In this document: piece by piece, positions 1 to 5,329 of the stretch
Layout: every line of letters begins with the position of its first letter
Numbering within the stretch: position 1 is the first letter of the stretch
Assembly (NCBI GenBank): GCA_045630765.1
Contig: JAZQTM010000012.1
Coordinates: 1 to 6,184 of the forward strand
Source: RGIG3009 sp045630765
GTDB lineage: Bacteria > Bacillota > Clostridia > Oscillospirales > Acutalibacteraceae
DNA: 6,184 nucleotides
Direction of reading: 5' to 3'
The notes under the pieces: model-generated
What the model saw: the letters and a program-made list of their open reading frames with translations, nothing else
Told to the model about the DNA's origin: nothing
Databases searched by the model: none
Translations under genes and position numbers: made by a program

Positions 1-159
1 ATAGCGAATCTTTTGCAAAGAAAGTCGGTATATTTTCTGCCTATGCGCCAGGACGATCCCGAAACAAGGCCGCATTCACTTGTTGCGGATTTCAGCCTGA
101 TGCAAAAATCCTATGAGGCAATGCAGAGATCGCATCAGTTACGCCCTTTATTTTTATAA
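1..159 (+). CDS. dpaB: Dipicolinate synthase subunit B, C-terminal end (partial, 5' end outside window)
   Basis: Frame 1 is open from the left edge to a TAA at 157-159, giving 52 residues. The stretch VYFLPMRQDDPETRPHSLVA, then the ending HQLRPLFL, follows the C-terminus of SpoVFB/DpaB as I remember it: a Y/F-F-x-P-x-x-QDDP-x-x-x-P-x-S-[ML]-VA motif and a final QLQP-like segment. DpaB is a flavoprotein-fold subunit that works with DpaA in the mother cell to make dipicolinic acid from the lysine-pathway intermediate dihydrodipicolinate, for loading into the spore core. One oddity is M-R where relatives usually have F-G just before QDDP. The start, RBS and dpaA partner lie outside the window. 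The family call rests on a short motif match without a database search, but length, frame, stop and following terminator all agree. Confidence 0.8.
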   Translation: MANLLQRKSVYFLPMRQDDPETRPHSLVADFSLMQKSYEAMQRSHQLRPLFL

Positions 160-166
160 AAGTTAC

Positions 167-198
167 GCGCGGCTTGCTTGACAAAGCCGCGCTTTTTT
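167..198 (+). terminator. Intrinsic terminator after dpaB
   Basis: A perfect 9-bp stem (GCGCGGCTT at 167-175 with AAGCCGCGC at 184-192) closes an 8-nt loop and is followed by six T residues at 193-198. It lies 7 bp after the dpaB stop codon, so it should end the spore-gene transcript. Its loop contains the -35 hexamer of the next promoter. Confidence 0.88.
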
Positions 199-206
199 GG
201 TATACT
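178..206 (+). promoter_or_regulatory. SigA-type promoter for the PH-domain/E2-like gene pair
   Basis: TTGACA (178-183) and TATACT (201-206) are separated by exactly 17 bp, a perfect -35 and a one-mismatch -10 for the housekeeping sigma factor. Transcription should start near 213, leaving a leader of about 43 nt before the ATG at 256. The -35 lies in the loop of the dpaB terminator, and the spacer is made of the terminator's 3' arm and T-tract. Confidence 0.88.
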
Positions 207-255
207 ACGAACGTTGTGACAAAATTCCCGATTTTTCGAATCCGGAGGTATCCTC

Positions 256-591
256 ATGGCAACCACGTTTTCCGAGAAACGACGCAGCCGCTTGTTCGGT
301 CTGCCGCTGTCGCTGACACACTACGTTATCGACGGCGAATCGTTATCTGAACAAACCGGTCTGTTTTCCGTCACCGCAAAGGCAGTATCTTTGTCTAACG
401 TTCGGAATATGGTAGTGGTACAGACGGCTTGTCAAAAACTGTTCGGGCTGTCCACCATTCACGTGGCAACCGCTGATCCGGCAATTCCGGAGTTTATCGT
501 ACGCAACATTCGCGGCGGTGAGGCGTTTTCTGCCGAACTGCAAAAAGCCATCGATGCTGCTTCGTGCCTGCGGCAATCGGCAACGGAGTAA
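256..591 (+). CDS. Small bacterial PH-domain (bPH2-type) protein
   Basis: The 111-residue product looks like a single bacterial pleckstrin-homology-like domain (YdbS/YdbT-type, bPH_2) spanning roughly residues 12-100. The recognisable pattern is a short strand (LTHYVIDGESL), then TGLFSV, a segment ending SLSNVRNMVV, then CQKLFGLSTIHV. This matches the family's 'L..r.Gl....  ..l.ri.dv.v....lqrlfGlgtv.i' pattern. YdbS/YdbT relatives usually carry transmembrane helices, but this protein has no hydrophobic span and should be soluble. The C-terminal helix (about 85-105) completes the fold. The start is set by GGAGG at 244-248, 7 nt upstream of ATG. It is first in a probable two-gene operon, 27 bp before the E2-like gene. 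Function is unknown; lipid or protein binding is only a guess from the fold. Confidence 0.75.
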   Translation: MATTFSEKRRSRLFGLPLSLTHYVIDGESLSEQTGLFSVTAKAVSLSNVRNMVVVQTACQKLFGLSTIHVATADPAIPEFIVRNIRGGEAFSAELQKAIDAASCLRQSATE

Positions 592-618
592 CAGAATTTA
601 GAGTGAGGACGGGAAAGT

Positions 619-1506
619 ATGGAACCTAAGAAAAGACGCTTTGGCGACCGTAAAGACGGTTGGCGCCTGCGCCACACGCAATCCGTATTCGCGGTAATGC
701 CTCATTTGATGAAACGTCGTTCGGACTCGCAGGTCTTTTTCGACGAGGAGATCGACATCGAGTACCTCGAAAAATACGTTCGTGCCATGCGCAAAGAACA
801 CGATATGCCGAATTTTTCGTTGTATCACGTGTTTATCGCGGCGGTGGTGCGTATGTTTGTGTTGCGCCCGCGCTTGAATCGGTTTGTTATGAACGGCAAG
901 ACCTTTGCGCGCAACCGTTTGACCTCTTCCATGACGGCGAAGCGCAGTCTGTCCAAGGACGCGGAAGAAGCCACCATTAAGCCACACTTTGAGAAGGCGG
1001 ATACCATCTTTGACGTTTACCGTCGCGTGGACGAGGCAATGGAAAAGGAAGTCAAGACCACCGACGTGGAGAACAGCACGGATATTGCGGCGCGTATTCT
1101 CAACACGCTCCCCGCTTGGCTTGTACGCGCGTTTGTGAATTTCATTATTTTTATGGATCACCGCGGATGGATGAACAAGTTTATCAACGATATCAGCCCG
1201 TTCCACACGTCGTTTTACATTACCGACGTCGGCTCGATCGGTATTCAGCCGATCTATCATCACCTGTATGATTTCGGTACCACCTCGGTATTCGTGGCGA
1301 TCGGTAAAAAGTCGATCGTTCCCGTTGCCGCGGCTGACGGCACCGTTTCCGCCAAAAAGGTCGTGCGCGTGAAACTGGTATTGGATGAGCGCATTTGCGA
1401 CGGGCATTATTACGCGGAGTCGTTCCGTATGCTCCGCCGTTTGTTAAAACATCCCGAACAGTTGGAAGTTCCGCCCACGGAATTCCCCGAGGATGAATGG
1501 ATCTGA
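619..1506 (+). CDS. Stand-alone 2-oxoacid dehydrogenase E2-like / CAT-fold acyltransferase domain protein
   Basis: This 295-residue protein resembles the catalytic domain of dihydrolipoamide acyltransferase (E2) and chloramphenicol acetyltransferase. SFYITDVGSIG (about 198-208) corresponds to the 'S-NlG-xxG' strand of E2, and DERICDG (256-262) to the active-site DHRxxDG box. Canonical E2 needs His in H-x-x-x-D-G. Here that position is Glu257, while Asp261 and Gly262 are kept, so normal acyl transfer is doubtful. There is no lipoyl domain, no peripheral-subunit-binding domain, and no E1 or E3 gene beside it, so it is unlikely to belong to a classical dehydrogenase complex. A hydrophobic, aromatic stretch at about 165-180 could be a surface or packing helix. 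GTGAGG at 603-608 lies 10 nt before the ATG. Similar solo proteins are usually annotated 'E2' in Clostridia; the real role is not known to me. Confidence 0.75.
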   Translation: MEPKKRRFGDRKDGWRLRHTQSVFAVMPHLMKRRSDSQVFFDEEIDIEYLEKYVRAMRKEHDMPNFSLYHVFIAAVVRMFVLRPRLNRFVMNGKTFARNRLTSSMTAKRSLSKDAEEATIKPHFEKADTIFDVYRRVDEAMEKEVKTTDVENSTDIAARILNTLPAWLVRAFVNFIIFMDHRGWMNKFINDISPFHTSFYITDVGSIGIQPIYHHLYDFGTTSVFVAIGKKSIVPVAAADGTVSAKKVVRVKLVLDERICDGHYYAESFRMLRRLLKHPEQLEVPPTEFPEDEWI

Positions 1507-1508
1507 TC

Positions 1509-1549
1509 AAAAGGGCTGTGTTCCGATGAACACAGCCCTTTTTCTTTTT
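1509..1549 (+). terminator. Strong intrinsic terminator closing the PH/E2-like unit
   Basis: An 11-bp perfect stem (GGGCTGTGTTC at 1513-1523 with GAACACAGCCC at 1528-1538) has a CGAT tetraloop. It is preceded by AAAA and followed by TTTTTCTTTTT. It begins 3 nt after the stop codon of the E2-like gene. Confidence 0.95.
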
Positions 1550-1557
1550 GTGTATGG

Positions 1558-1586
1558 TTGACAAACTCCCTTAAAAAAGATATACT
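1558..1586 (+). promoter_or_regulatory. SigA-type promoter for metY-metA
   Basis: TTGACA (1558-1563) and TATACT (1581-1586) are 17 bp apart, the same hexamers and spacing as the promoter at 178-206. The predicted start site is near 1593. This leaves a leader of only about 32 nt before the chosen metY start, too short for a SAM riboswitch or T-box. It also rules out the in-frame ATG at 1592 as a practical start for this transcript. Confidence 0.88.
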
Positions 1587-1600
1587 TTTAGATGTATATC
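1579..1600. promoter_or_regulatory. Candidate operator over the metY -10 region
   Basis: A perfect inverted repeat, GATATAC (1579-1585) and GTATATC (1594-1600), is separated by 8 nt. It covers the -10 hexamer and the predicted transcription start, where a repressor would block polymerase. The arms are AT-rich and partly made of the -10 itself, so chance is a real possibility. No regulator gene for it is visible in the window. Confidence 0.35.
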
Positions 1601-1612
1601 CATTTGAAAGAA

Positions 1613-1619
1613 AGCAGGG
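1613..1619 (+). promoter_or_regulatory. Ribosome binding site that sets the metY start
   Basis: AGCAGGG lies 5 nt before the ATG at 1625. It is an imperfect Shine-Dalgarno, weaker than the AGGAGGG in front of metA, but it supports 1625 over the upstream ATG at 1592, which coincides with the predicted transcription start. Confidence 0.6.
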
Positions 1620-1624
1620 TTATT

Positions 1625-2902
1625 ATGAGCGATTATCGTGCAGAAACGCTTTGTATTCAGGGCGGCTATCAGCCGCAAAACGGTGAGCCGCGCGTGCTCC
1701 CCATTTATCAAAGCACCACTTATAAATACGATTCGTCCGAGCATCTCGGCAAGTTGTTTGATTTAGAGGCACCGGGGCATATGTATACCCGCATCTCCAA
1801 CCCCACCGTCGCGGCGGTAGAAGATAAGATCGCGGCGCTGGAGGGCGGTGTGGCGGCTATGTGCACCTCGTCCGGTCAGGCGGCGTCGCTGATGGCGATC
1901 TTTAATATCACGAGCGCGGGACAGAACTTCGTCAGTTTGTCCACTATCTACGGCGGCACCACCAATCTGTTCGCCGTCACGATGAAACGTATGGGCATTG
2001 AGGTGCGGTTTTTAACCCCCGATATGACCGACGAGCAAGCGGATGCCTTGTTTGACGAGAATACGCGCTTGGTATTTGGTGAAACCATCGCCAATCCCGC
2101 GCTCAACGTGCTGGATATTGAGCGATATGCGGCACTCGCACACCGTCACGGTGTACCGCTGATCGTGGATAACACGTTCGCAACGCCCGTTCTCTGCCGT
2201 CCGTTTGAATACGGCGCAGATATCGTGATGCATTCCACCACCAAGTATATGGACGGTCACGCAACCGTCGTTGGCGGCGTGATCGTGGACAGCGGTAACT
2301 TCGACTGGGAGGCATCCGGCAAGTATCCGGAGTTGACCACGCCCGACGAGTCGTATCACGGCGTCGTGTATACCGAGCAGTTCGGTAAACTTGCCTACAT
2401 CACCAAAGCCCGCGTGCAGTTGATGCGCGATTTGGGCTCTACTCCCCAACCGCTTGCAATGTTCGTGTTGAACATCGGTTTGGAAACGCTCGCACTGCGT
2501 ATGGAGCGTCATTGCCAAAACGCGCAGGCTGTCGCCGAGTATTTAGAGAAACACGAAAAGGTCGCGTGGGTGAACTACCCCGGTCTTGCTTCGTCCGATC
2601 AGCACGCACTTGCCGAGAAATATCTGCCGAAGGGTTGCTGCGGTGTTATTTCCTTCGGTGTCAAGGGCGGTCGCGCAGCAGCGACGACCTTTATGGATTC
2701 CTTGAAACTCGCGGCGGTGGTCGTGCACGTGGCGGATGCCCGCACCTCGGTGTTGCATCCCGCTTCCACCACGCACCGTCAGTTGACCGACGAGCAGCTC
2801 GTCGCCACCGGTATCACCCCCGATATGGTGCGGTTGTCGGTCGGTATTGAAAACATTGAGGACATTCTTGCCGATCTGGAACAAGCGCTTTCTAACGTCT
2901 AA
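1625..2902 (+). CDS. metY: O-acetylhomoserine sulfhydrylase (O-acetylhomoserine aminocarboxypropyltransferase)
   Basis: This is a 425-residue PLP enzyme of the Cys/Met metabolism family. It converts O-acetylhomoserine plus sulfide to homocysteine and acetate in the cytoplasm. Visible landmarks are YTRISNPT (54-61), the SSGQAA phosphate loop (82-87), DNTFATP (182-188), the PLP Schiff-base lysine K207 in HSTTKY, and RLSVGIE (403-409) near the end. The insert around 233-255 (KYPELTTPDESYHG and onward) is typical of MetY and helps separate it from the shorter MetB, MetC and methionine gamma-lyase. Length is normal for MetY. I chose ATG 1625 (MSDYRAETL...) rather than the in-frame ATG 1592 because the promoter places transcription start at about 1593 and an RBS lies just before 1625. 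It is first in an operon with metA, 14 bp upstream of it. Confidence 0.93.
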   Translation: MSDYRAETLCIQGGYQPQNGEPRVLPIYQSTTYKYDSSEHLGKLFDLEAPGHMYTRISNPTVAAVEDKIAALEGGVAAMCTSSGQAASLMAIFNITSAGQNFVSLSTIYGGTTNLFAVTMKRMGIEVRFLTPDMTDEQADALFDENTRLVFGETIANPALNVLDIERYAALAHRHGVPLIVDNTFATPVLCRPFEYGADIVMHSTTKYMDGHATVVGGVIVDSGNFDWEASGKYPELTTPDESYHGVVYTEQFGKLAYITKARVQLMRDLGSTPQPLAMFVLNIGLETLALRMERHCQNAQAVAEYLEKHEKVAWVNYPGLASSDQHALAEKYLPKGCCGVISFGVKGGRAAATTFMDSLKLAAVVVHVADARTSVLHPASTTHRQLTDEQLVATGITPDMVRLSVGIENIEDILADLEQALSNV

Positions 2903-2916
2903 AGGAGGGCTCTTAT

Positions 2917-3834
2917 ATGCCCATTAAAATTCCCAATCAGTTGCCGGCAACGCAAACGCTGACGGATGAAAACATTTTCGTCATCACCGAAACCCGCGCG
3001 CTGACGCAGGATATTCGTCCGCTGAAAATTCTGTTGTTGAATTTGATGCCGAAAAAAATCGTCACCGAAACGCAGATGGCGCGTCTGCTCGGTAACACGC
3101 CGTTGCAGGTGGAACTGGAACTGATTCACACCAGCACGCATCATTCGCGCAATACGCCCGAAGATCATATGCTGACGTTCTACAAGACCTTTGAGGATAT
3201 CAAGCATAACAAATACGACGGTATGATCATCACGGGTGCGCCTGTGGAACTGCTGCCCTTTGAGGAAGTGGAATACTGGGACGAGCTGTGCACCATTATG
3301 GAATGGAGCAAAACGCACGTTACCAGCACGCTGCACATCTGTTGGGGCGCACAAGCGGCGCTGTATTATCACTACGGTATTGACAAACAACCGCTGGATA
3401 AAAAGTTGTTCGGTATTTTCCCGCACACGGTCGAGCATAAACGGTCGATTCTGTTCCGCGGGTTTGACGAGGTATTCAACGTTCCGCAATCGCGCCACAC
3501 CACGATCCGTCGTGAGGATATTGAGGCGGTGCCGGAACTGAAGATCCTCTCCTCCTCCGAGCAAGCGGGTGTCTATGCCGTGGCTACCAAAAAAGGCCGC
3601 CAGATTTTCATCACGGGACATTCGGAATACGATGCGACCACCTTGCGCGACGAGTACGAACGTGACAAGGCGGCAGGGTTGCCGATCGACGTACCGTTCA
3701 ATTATTTCCCCGATGACGATCCCACGCGCACCCCGCCCGTCACGTGGCGCGGTCACGCAAATCTTCTGTTTTCCAACTGGCTTAACTATTTTGTGTACCA
3801 GTCCACTCCGTACGATATTGATAAGATCAACTAA
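2917..3834 (+). CDS. metA: Homoserine O-acetyltransferase (MetA family)
   Basis: The 305-residue product matches the MetA/MetAA family from end to end, starting MPIKIP. It activates homoserine by acylating its hydroxyl group, the first committed step of methionine synthesis. The catalytic Cys142 lies in HICWGAQA, and His235 and Glu237 lie in TGHSEYD. The family name is often 'succinyltransferase', but residue 111, in GAPVELLPFEEV, is Glu. In characterised MetA enzymes, Glu at this position goes with acetyl-CoA and Gly with succinyl-CoA. Acetyl use also fits the neighbour metY, which consumes O-acetylhomoserine. AGGAGGG at 2903-2909 overlaps the end of the metY stop region and lies 7 nt before ATG, so the two genes are almost certainly co-transcribed. 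All key residues are present, and length is normal for the family. Confidence 0.96.
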   Translation: MPIKIPNQLPATQTLTDENIFVITETRALTQDIRPLKILLLNLMPKKIVTETQMARLLGNTPLQVELELIHTSTHHSRNTPEDHMLTFYKTFEDIKHNKYDGMIITGAPVELLPFEEVEYWDELCTIMEWSKTHVTSTLHICWGAQAALYYHYGIDKQPLDKKLFGIFPHTVEHKRSILFRGFDEVFNVPQSRHTTIRREDIEAVPELKILSSSEQAGVYAVATKKGRQIFITGHSEYDATTLRDEYERDKAAGLPIDVPFNYFPDDDPTRTPPVTWRGHANLLFSNWLNYFVYQSTPYDIDKIN

Positions 3835-3835
3835 T

Positions 3836-3872
3836 AAAAACCGCGGTAGGCACGTGCCTACCGCGGTTTTTT
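3836..3872. terminator. Bidirectional intrinsic terminator between convergent genes
   Basis: A perfect 36-bp palindrome at 3836-3871 has A5 on the left, two GC-rich arms (CCGCGGTAGGCAC and its complement) meeting at 3853/3854, and T-tract 3867-3872 on the right. Read on either strand it forms a hairpin followed by at least five U residues. It starts 1 nt after the metA stop and lies 15 nt beyond the stop of the minus-strand gene. Confidence 0.94.
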
Positions 3873-3887
3873 GTATGGTTTATCGGA

Positions 3888-5195
3888 TCAGTTGTCTTCC
3901 GGTTCCCACGTATTGTCGGTGCGACCGCTGTAAATGTCGGTATCGGTATCCTCGTGCGCCTCGGTCGGTTCCTCATCAACTTCGGCAACCTCGTCGGGTT
4001 TGCGCAATACGAAGAAGTAGAGCAACGCACCCGCGCCAGCGAGCAACAGAATACCCGCGATCAACAAAACGGTCAAGCGCCACGAAGCACCGCCTGCGCT
4101 CTCCTCTGTTTCCTCGCCGAAGCCGATCAGCGTGTATGCTTCGAGAGAATTGATCTTGAGTTCAAACATACCGTTTTTAACGTCGAGTTTCTGCGGTGTC
4201 ATCAGCTCGTCACCATCCATCACGGTGATGGCAAACGCCGACAGGTTCTTCATTTTCGTGGGGATGGGCAGTTGTACGGTGAAGATCACGTCATCGGGCA
4301 ACGCCGTTACCGGCACTTCTTTACCGGTGCGAGAGAACATCAAAAGCGACAGATCGAAGGTGAAGATCTGGCGCTGATCCTCGGAATATCCCGAGAACTC
4401 CGACACGTTGGAGAGCGCCGACTGTACCATCGCGGGAGTGACCTCCGTGACGGAAGTGCGTACGCTGAGCATCGGGGTGTTACCCGTACGGCCAACCAGT
4501 TTCGTATAATCTTCTTCAGACACGAGCAGGCGCGCTTTGTTCAAGAAGTCCTGACGCGTCAAGGCAAAGTTTTCGAGGAGCGCCGTATCGGTCACCGCGT
4601 TCACCGCGATCTGATCGTCTTCCACAGCCGTGGTGCTGTTGCCTTTCACGATACCCGTAGTAGATGCCGTGGTACCGGTAGGTGCCGCCGCTTGCTGCTC
4701 GGTAGTCGTTTCCTCTGCCGTGGTGGTGGTTTCTCCGCTCACCGTGGTGGTCGTTTCGCCCGCAACCGTTGTGGTGGTTACAGATGCGACAGGGGTTGTT
4801 GTTTCCGCCTGACGTGTGATCGTCGTCTTGGCAACCGGATCGTAGATGGCAGTGTCCGTATAGGTTTCGTAACCTTCAAAGCTCGCCGTTTTGCCTTTGT
4901 CAACAGTGAAAATCGACTTGTAAATACCTTGGCTGTCCGTTTTGCAGAAACCCGGTTCCTGCATACCTTGCAGCACTAACGCCACTTGATAGCCGACGAC
5001 CGGCGCTCCCGCCGCATCGACCGCTTTGACCGTCAACGTACCGTCGGCATTAAACGACGCCGTTAACGTGACCGCCACGCGCGGTTTTACCACTCCCGCC
5101 GTCGTGGTCGTTCCCTCGGCACTGACACCGACGCCAATCGCTGCCATACTCATCAAAAGCAACGCTGCCAGCAGTACCGCTAATACCTTTTTCAT
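3888..5195 (-). CDS. Thr-rich, membrane-anchored surface protein of unknown function
   Basis: I do not recognise the family. The 435-residue product has a clear architecture. A Sec signal peptide spans 1-26 (KK, a Leu/Ala core, likely cleavage after VSA). An N-terminal beta-rich region follows at about 35-128 (VAVTLTASFNADGTLTVKAV, then AAGAPVVGYQVALV), resembling Ig-like or carboxypeptidase-regulatory-like folds. A Thr/Ser/Glu-rich linker occupies about 131-190 with repeated ETTTT units. A second folded extracellular region covers about 195-360. One transmembrane helix lies at about 372-398, then a strongly acidic cytoplasmic tail of about 37 residues. This predicts a type I membrane protein with its bulk outside the cell. 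The start is ATG 5195: an AGGAGG lies 8 nt upstream, whereas the in-frame ATG at 5216 lies upstream of that RBS and only about 3 nt from the predicted transcript start. Adhesion or envelope sensing is speculation. Confidence 0.85.
   Translation of the reverse strand: MKKVLAVLLAALLLMSMAAIGVGVSAEGTTTTAGVVKPRVAVTLTASFNADGTLTVKAVDAAGAPVVGYQVALVLQGMQEPGFCKTDSQGIYKSIFTVDKGKTASFEGYETYTDTAIYDPVAKTTITRQAETTTPVASVTTTTVAGETTTTVSGETTTTAEETTTEQQAAAPTGTTASTTGIVKGNSTTAVEDDQIAVNAVTDTALLENFALTRQDFLNKARLLVSEEDYTKLVGRTGNTPMLSVRTSVTEVTPAMVQSALSNVSEFSGYSEDQRQIFTFDLSLLMFSRTGKEVPVTALPDDVIFTVQLPIPTKMKNLSAFAITVMDGDELMTPQKLDVKNGMFELKINSLEAYTLIGFGEETEESAGGASWRLTVLLIAGILLLAGAGALLYFFVLRKPDEVAEVDEEPTEAHEDTDTDIYSGRTDNTWEPEDN
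4697..4781 (-). repeat. Degenerate tandem coding repeat for the Thr-rich linker
   Basis: Residues 139-166 of the minus-strand surface protein run as VTTTTVAG, ETTTTVSG, ETTTTAE, ETTTE. This is a period of 8 residues (about 24 nt) that decays to 7 and less. The nucleotide copies differ at several codon positions, so the repeat is old or held at protein level rather than a fresh slippage array. Such linkers in surface proteins are often spacers and sometimes O-glycosylated. Confidence 0.6.
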
Positions 5196-5203
5196 GTACA
5201 ATT

Positions 5204-5209
5204 CCTCCT
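5204..5209 (-). promoter_or_regulatory. Ribosome binding site that sets the surface-protein start
   Basis: The minus strand reads AGGAGG here, 8 nt before the ATG at 5195. The upstream in-frame ATG at 5216 would put this consensus site inside the coding sequence, so the shorter start, which also gives a textbook signal peptide, is preferred. Confidence 0.85.
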
Positions 5210-5225
5210 TGCACATAATTTATTG

Positions 5226-5234
5226 AGTATACCA
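5226..5234 (-). promoter_or_regulatory. Extended -10 promoter for the minus-strand surface protein gene
   Basis: The minus strand reads TGG-TATACT, an extended -10 element, with predicted start near 5219 and a leader of about 24 nt. No good -35 is found 17 bp upstream (the sequence is T-rich and poor), which fits a TGn-dependent promoter. TATGG is directly repeated just upstream, overlapping the element. Confidence 0.55.
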
Positions 5235-5290
5235 TACCATAAAATCCCGAAAAAGTAAATGTCCCGCCTAAATATTTTGTCCGCACCCCC

Positions 5291-5319
5291 TTGTAATTTT
5301 CGCGAAAATACGCTATACT
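5291..5319 (+). promoter_or_regulatory. SigA-type promoter for the Crp/Fnr regulator
   Basis: TTGTAA (5291-5296) and TATACT (5314-5319) are 17 bp apart. The -35 matches TTGACA at four of six positions, so the promoter is weaker than those at 178 and 1558. Predicted start is near 5326, leaving a 48-nt leader that contains a perfect palindrome. Confidence 0.72.
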
Positions 5320-5329
5320 ATAGAAAAGT

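Noticed and set aside
245..255. GAGG-TAT-CCTC mini hairpin covering the ribosome binding site of the PH-domain gene
   Set aside because: A 4-bp stem with a triloop is too weak to argue for translational control without folding or conservation data.
598..1407. A 269-codon open frame on the minus strand, antisense to the E2-like gene
   Set aside because: It has no credible ribosome binding site or promoter, its product is His/Arg-rich and unlike any family, and the plus-strand gene has clear domain motifs.
1592..1624. Upstream in-frame ATG extending metY by 11 codons
   Set aside because: The predicted transcription start is at about 1593 and no ribosome binding site precedes 1592; ATG 1625 has one and gives the usual family N-terminus.
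1507..1624. SAM riboswitch or T-box ahead of metY
   Set aside because: The only hairpin here is the upstream terminator, which lies before the promoter. The leader of about 32 nt cannot hold either element.
2899..3756. A 285-codon minus-strand open frame opposite metA
   Set aside because: It is a shadow of metA codon use; composition is Arg/Gln/His-rich with no recognisable motifs, and metA is intact.
3954..4979. A 341-codon plus-strand open frame opposite the surface-protein gene
   Set aside because: The minus-strand frame has an RBS, signal peptide and transmembrane helix. The plus-strand product is Arg-rich and low in complexity with no RBS.
5196..5216. Upstream in-frame ATG extending the surface protein by 7 codons
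   Set aside because: It would place the consensus AGGAGG inside the gene and blunt the signal peptide; it is also only a few bases from the predicted transcript start.
5260..5282. Two TGTCC sequences as a second operator for the Crp/Fnr regulator
   Set aside because: They are direct repeats 18 bp apart, and neither has a GGACA partner at the N6 spacing, so they are at most isolated half-sites.
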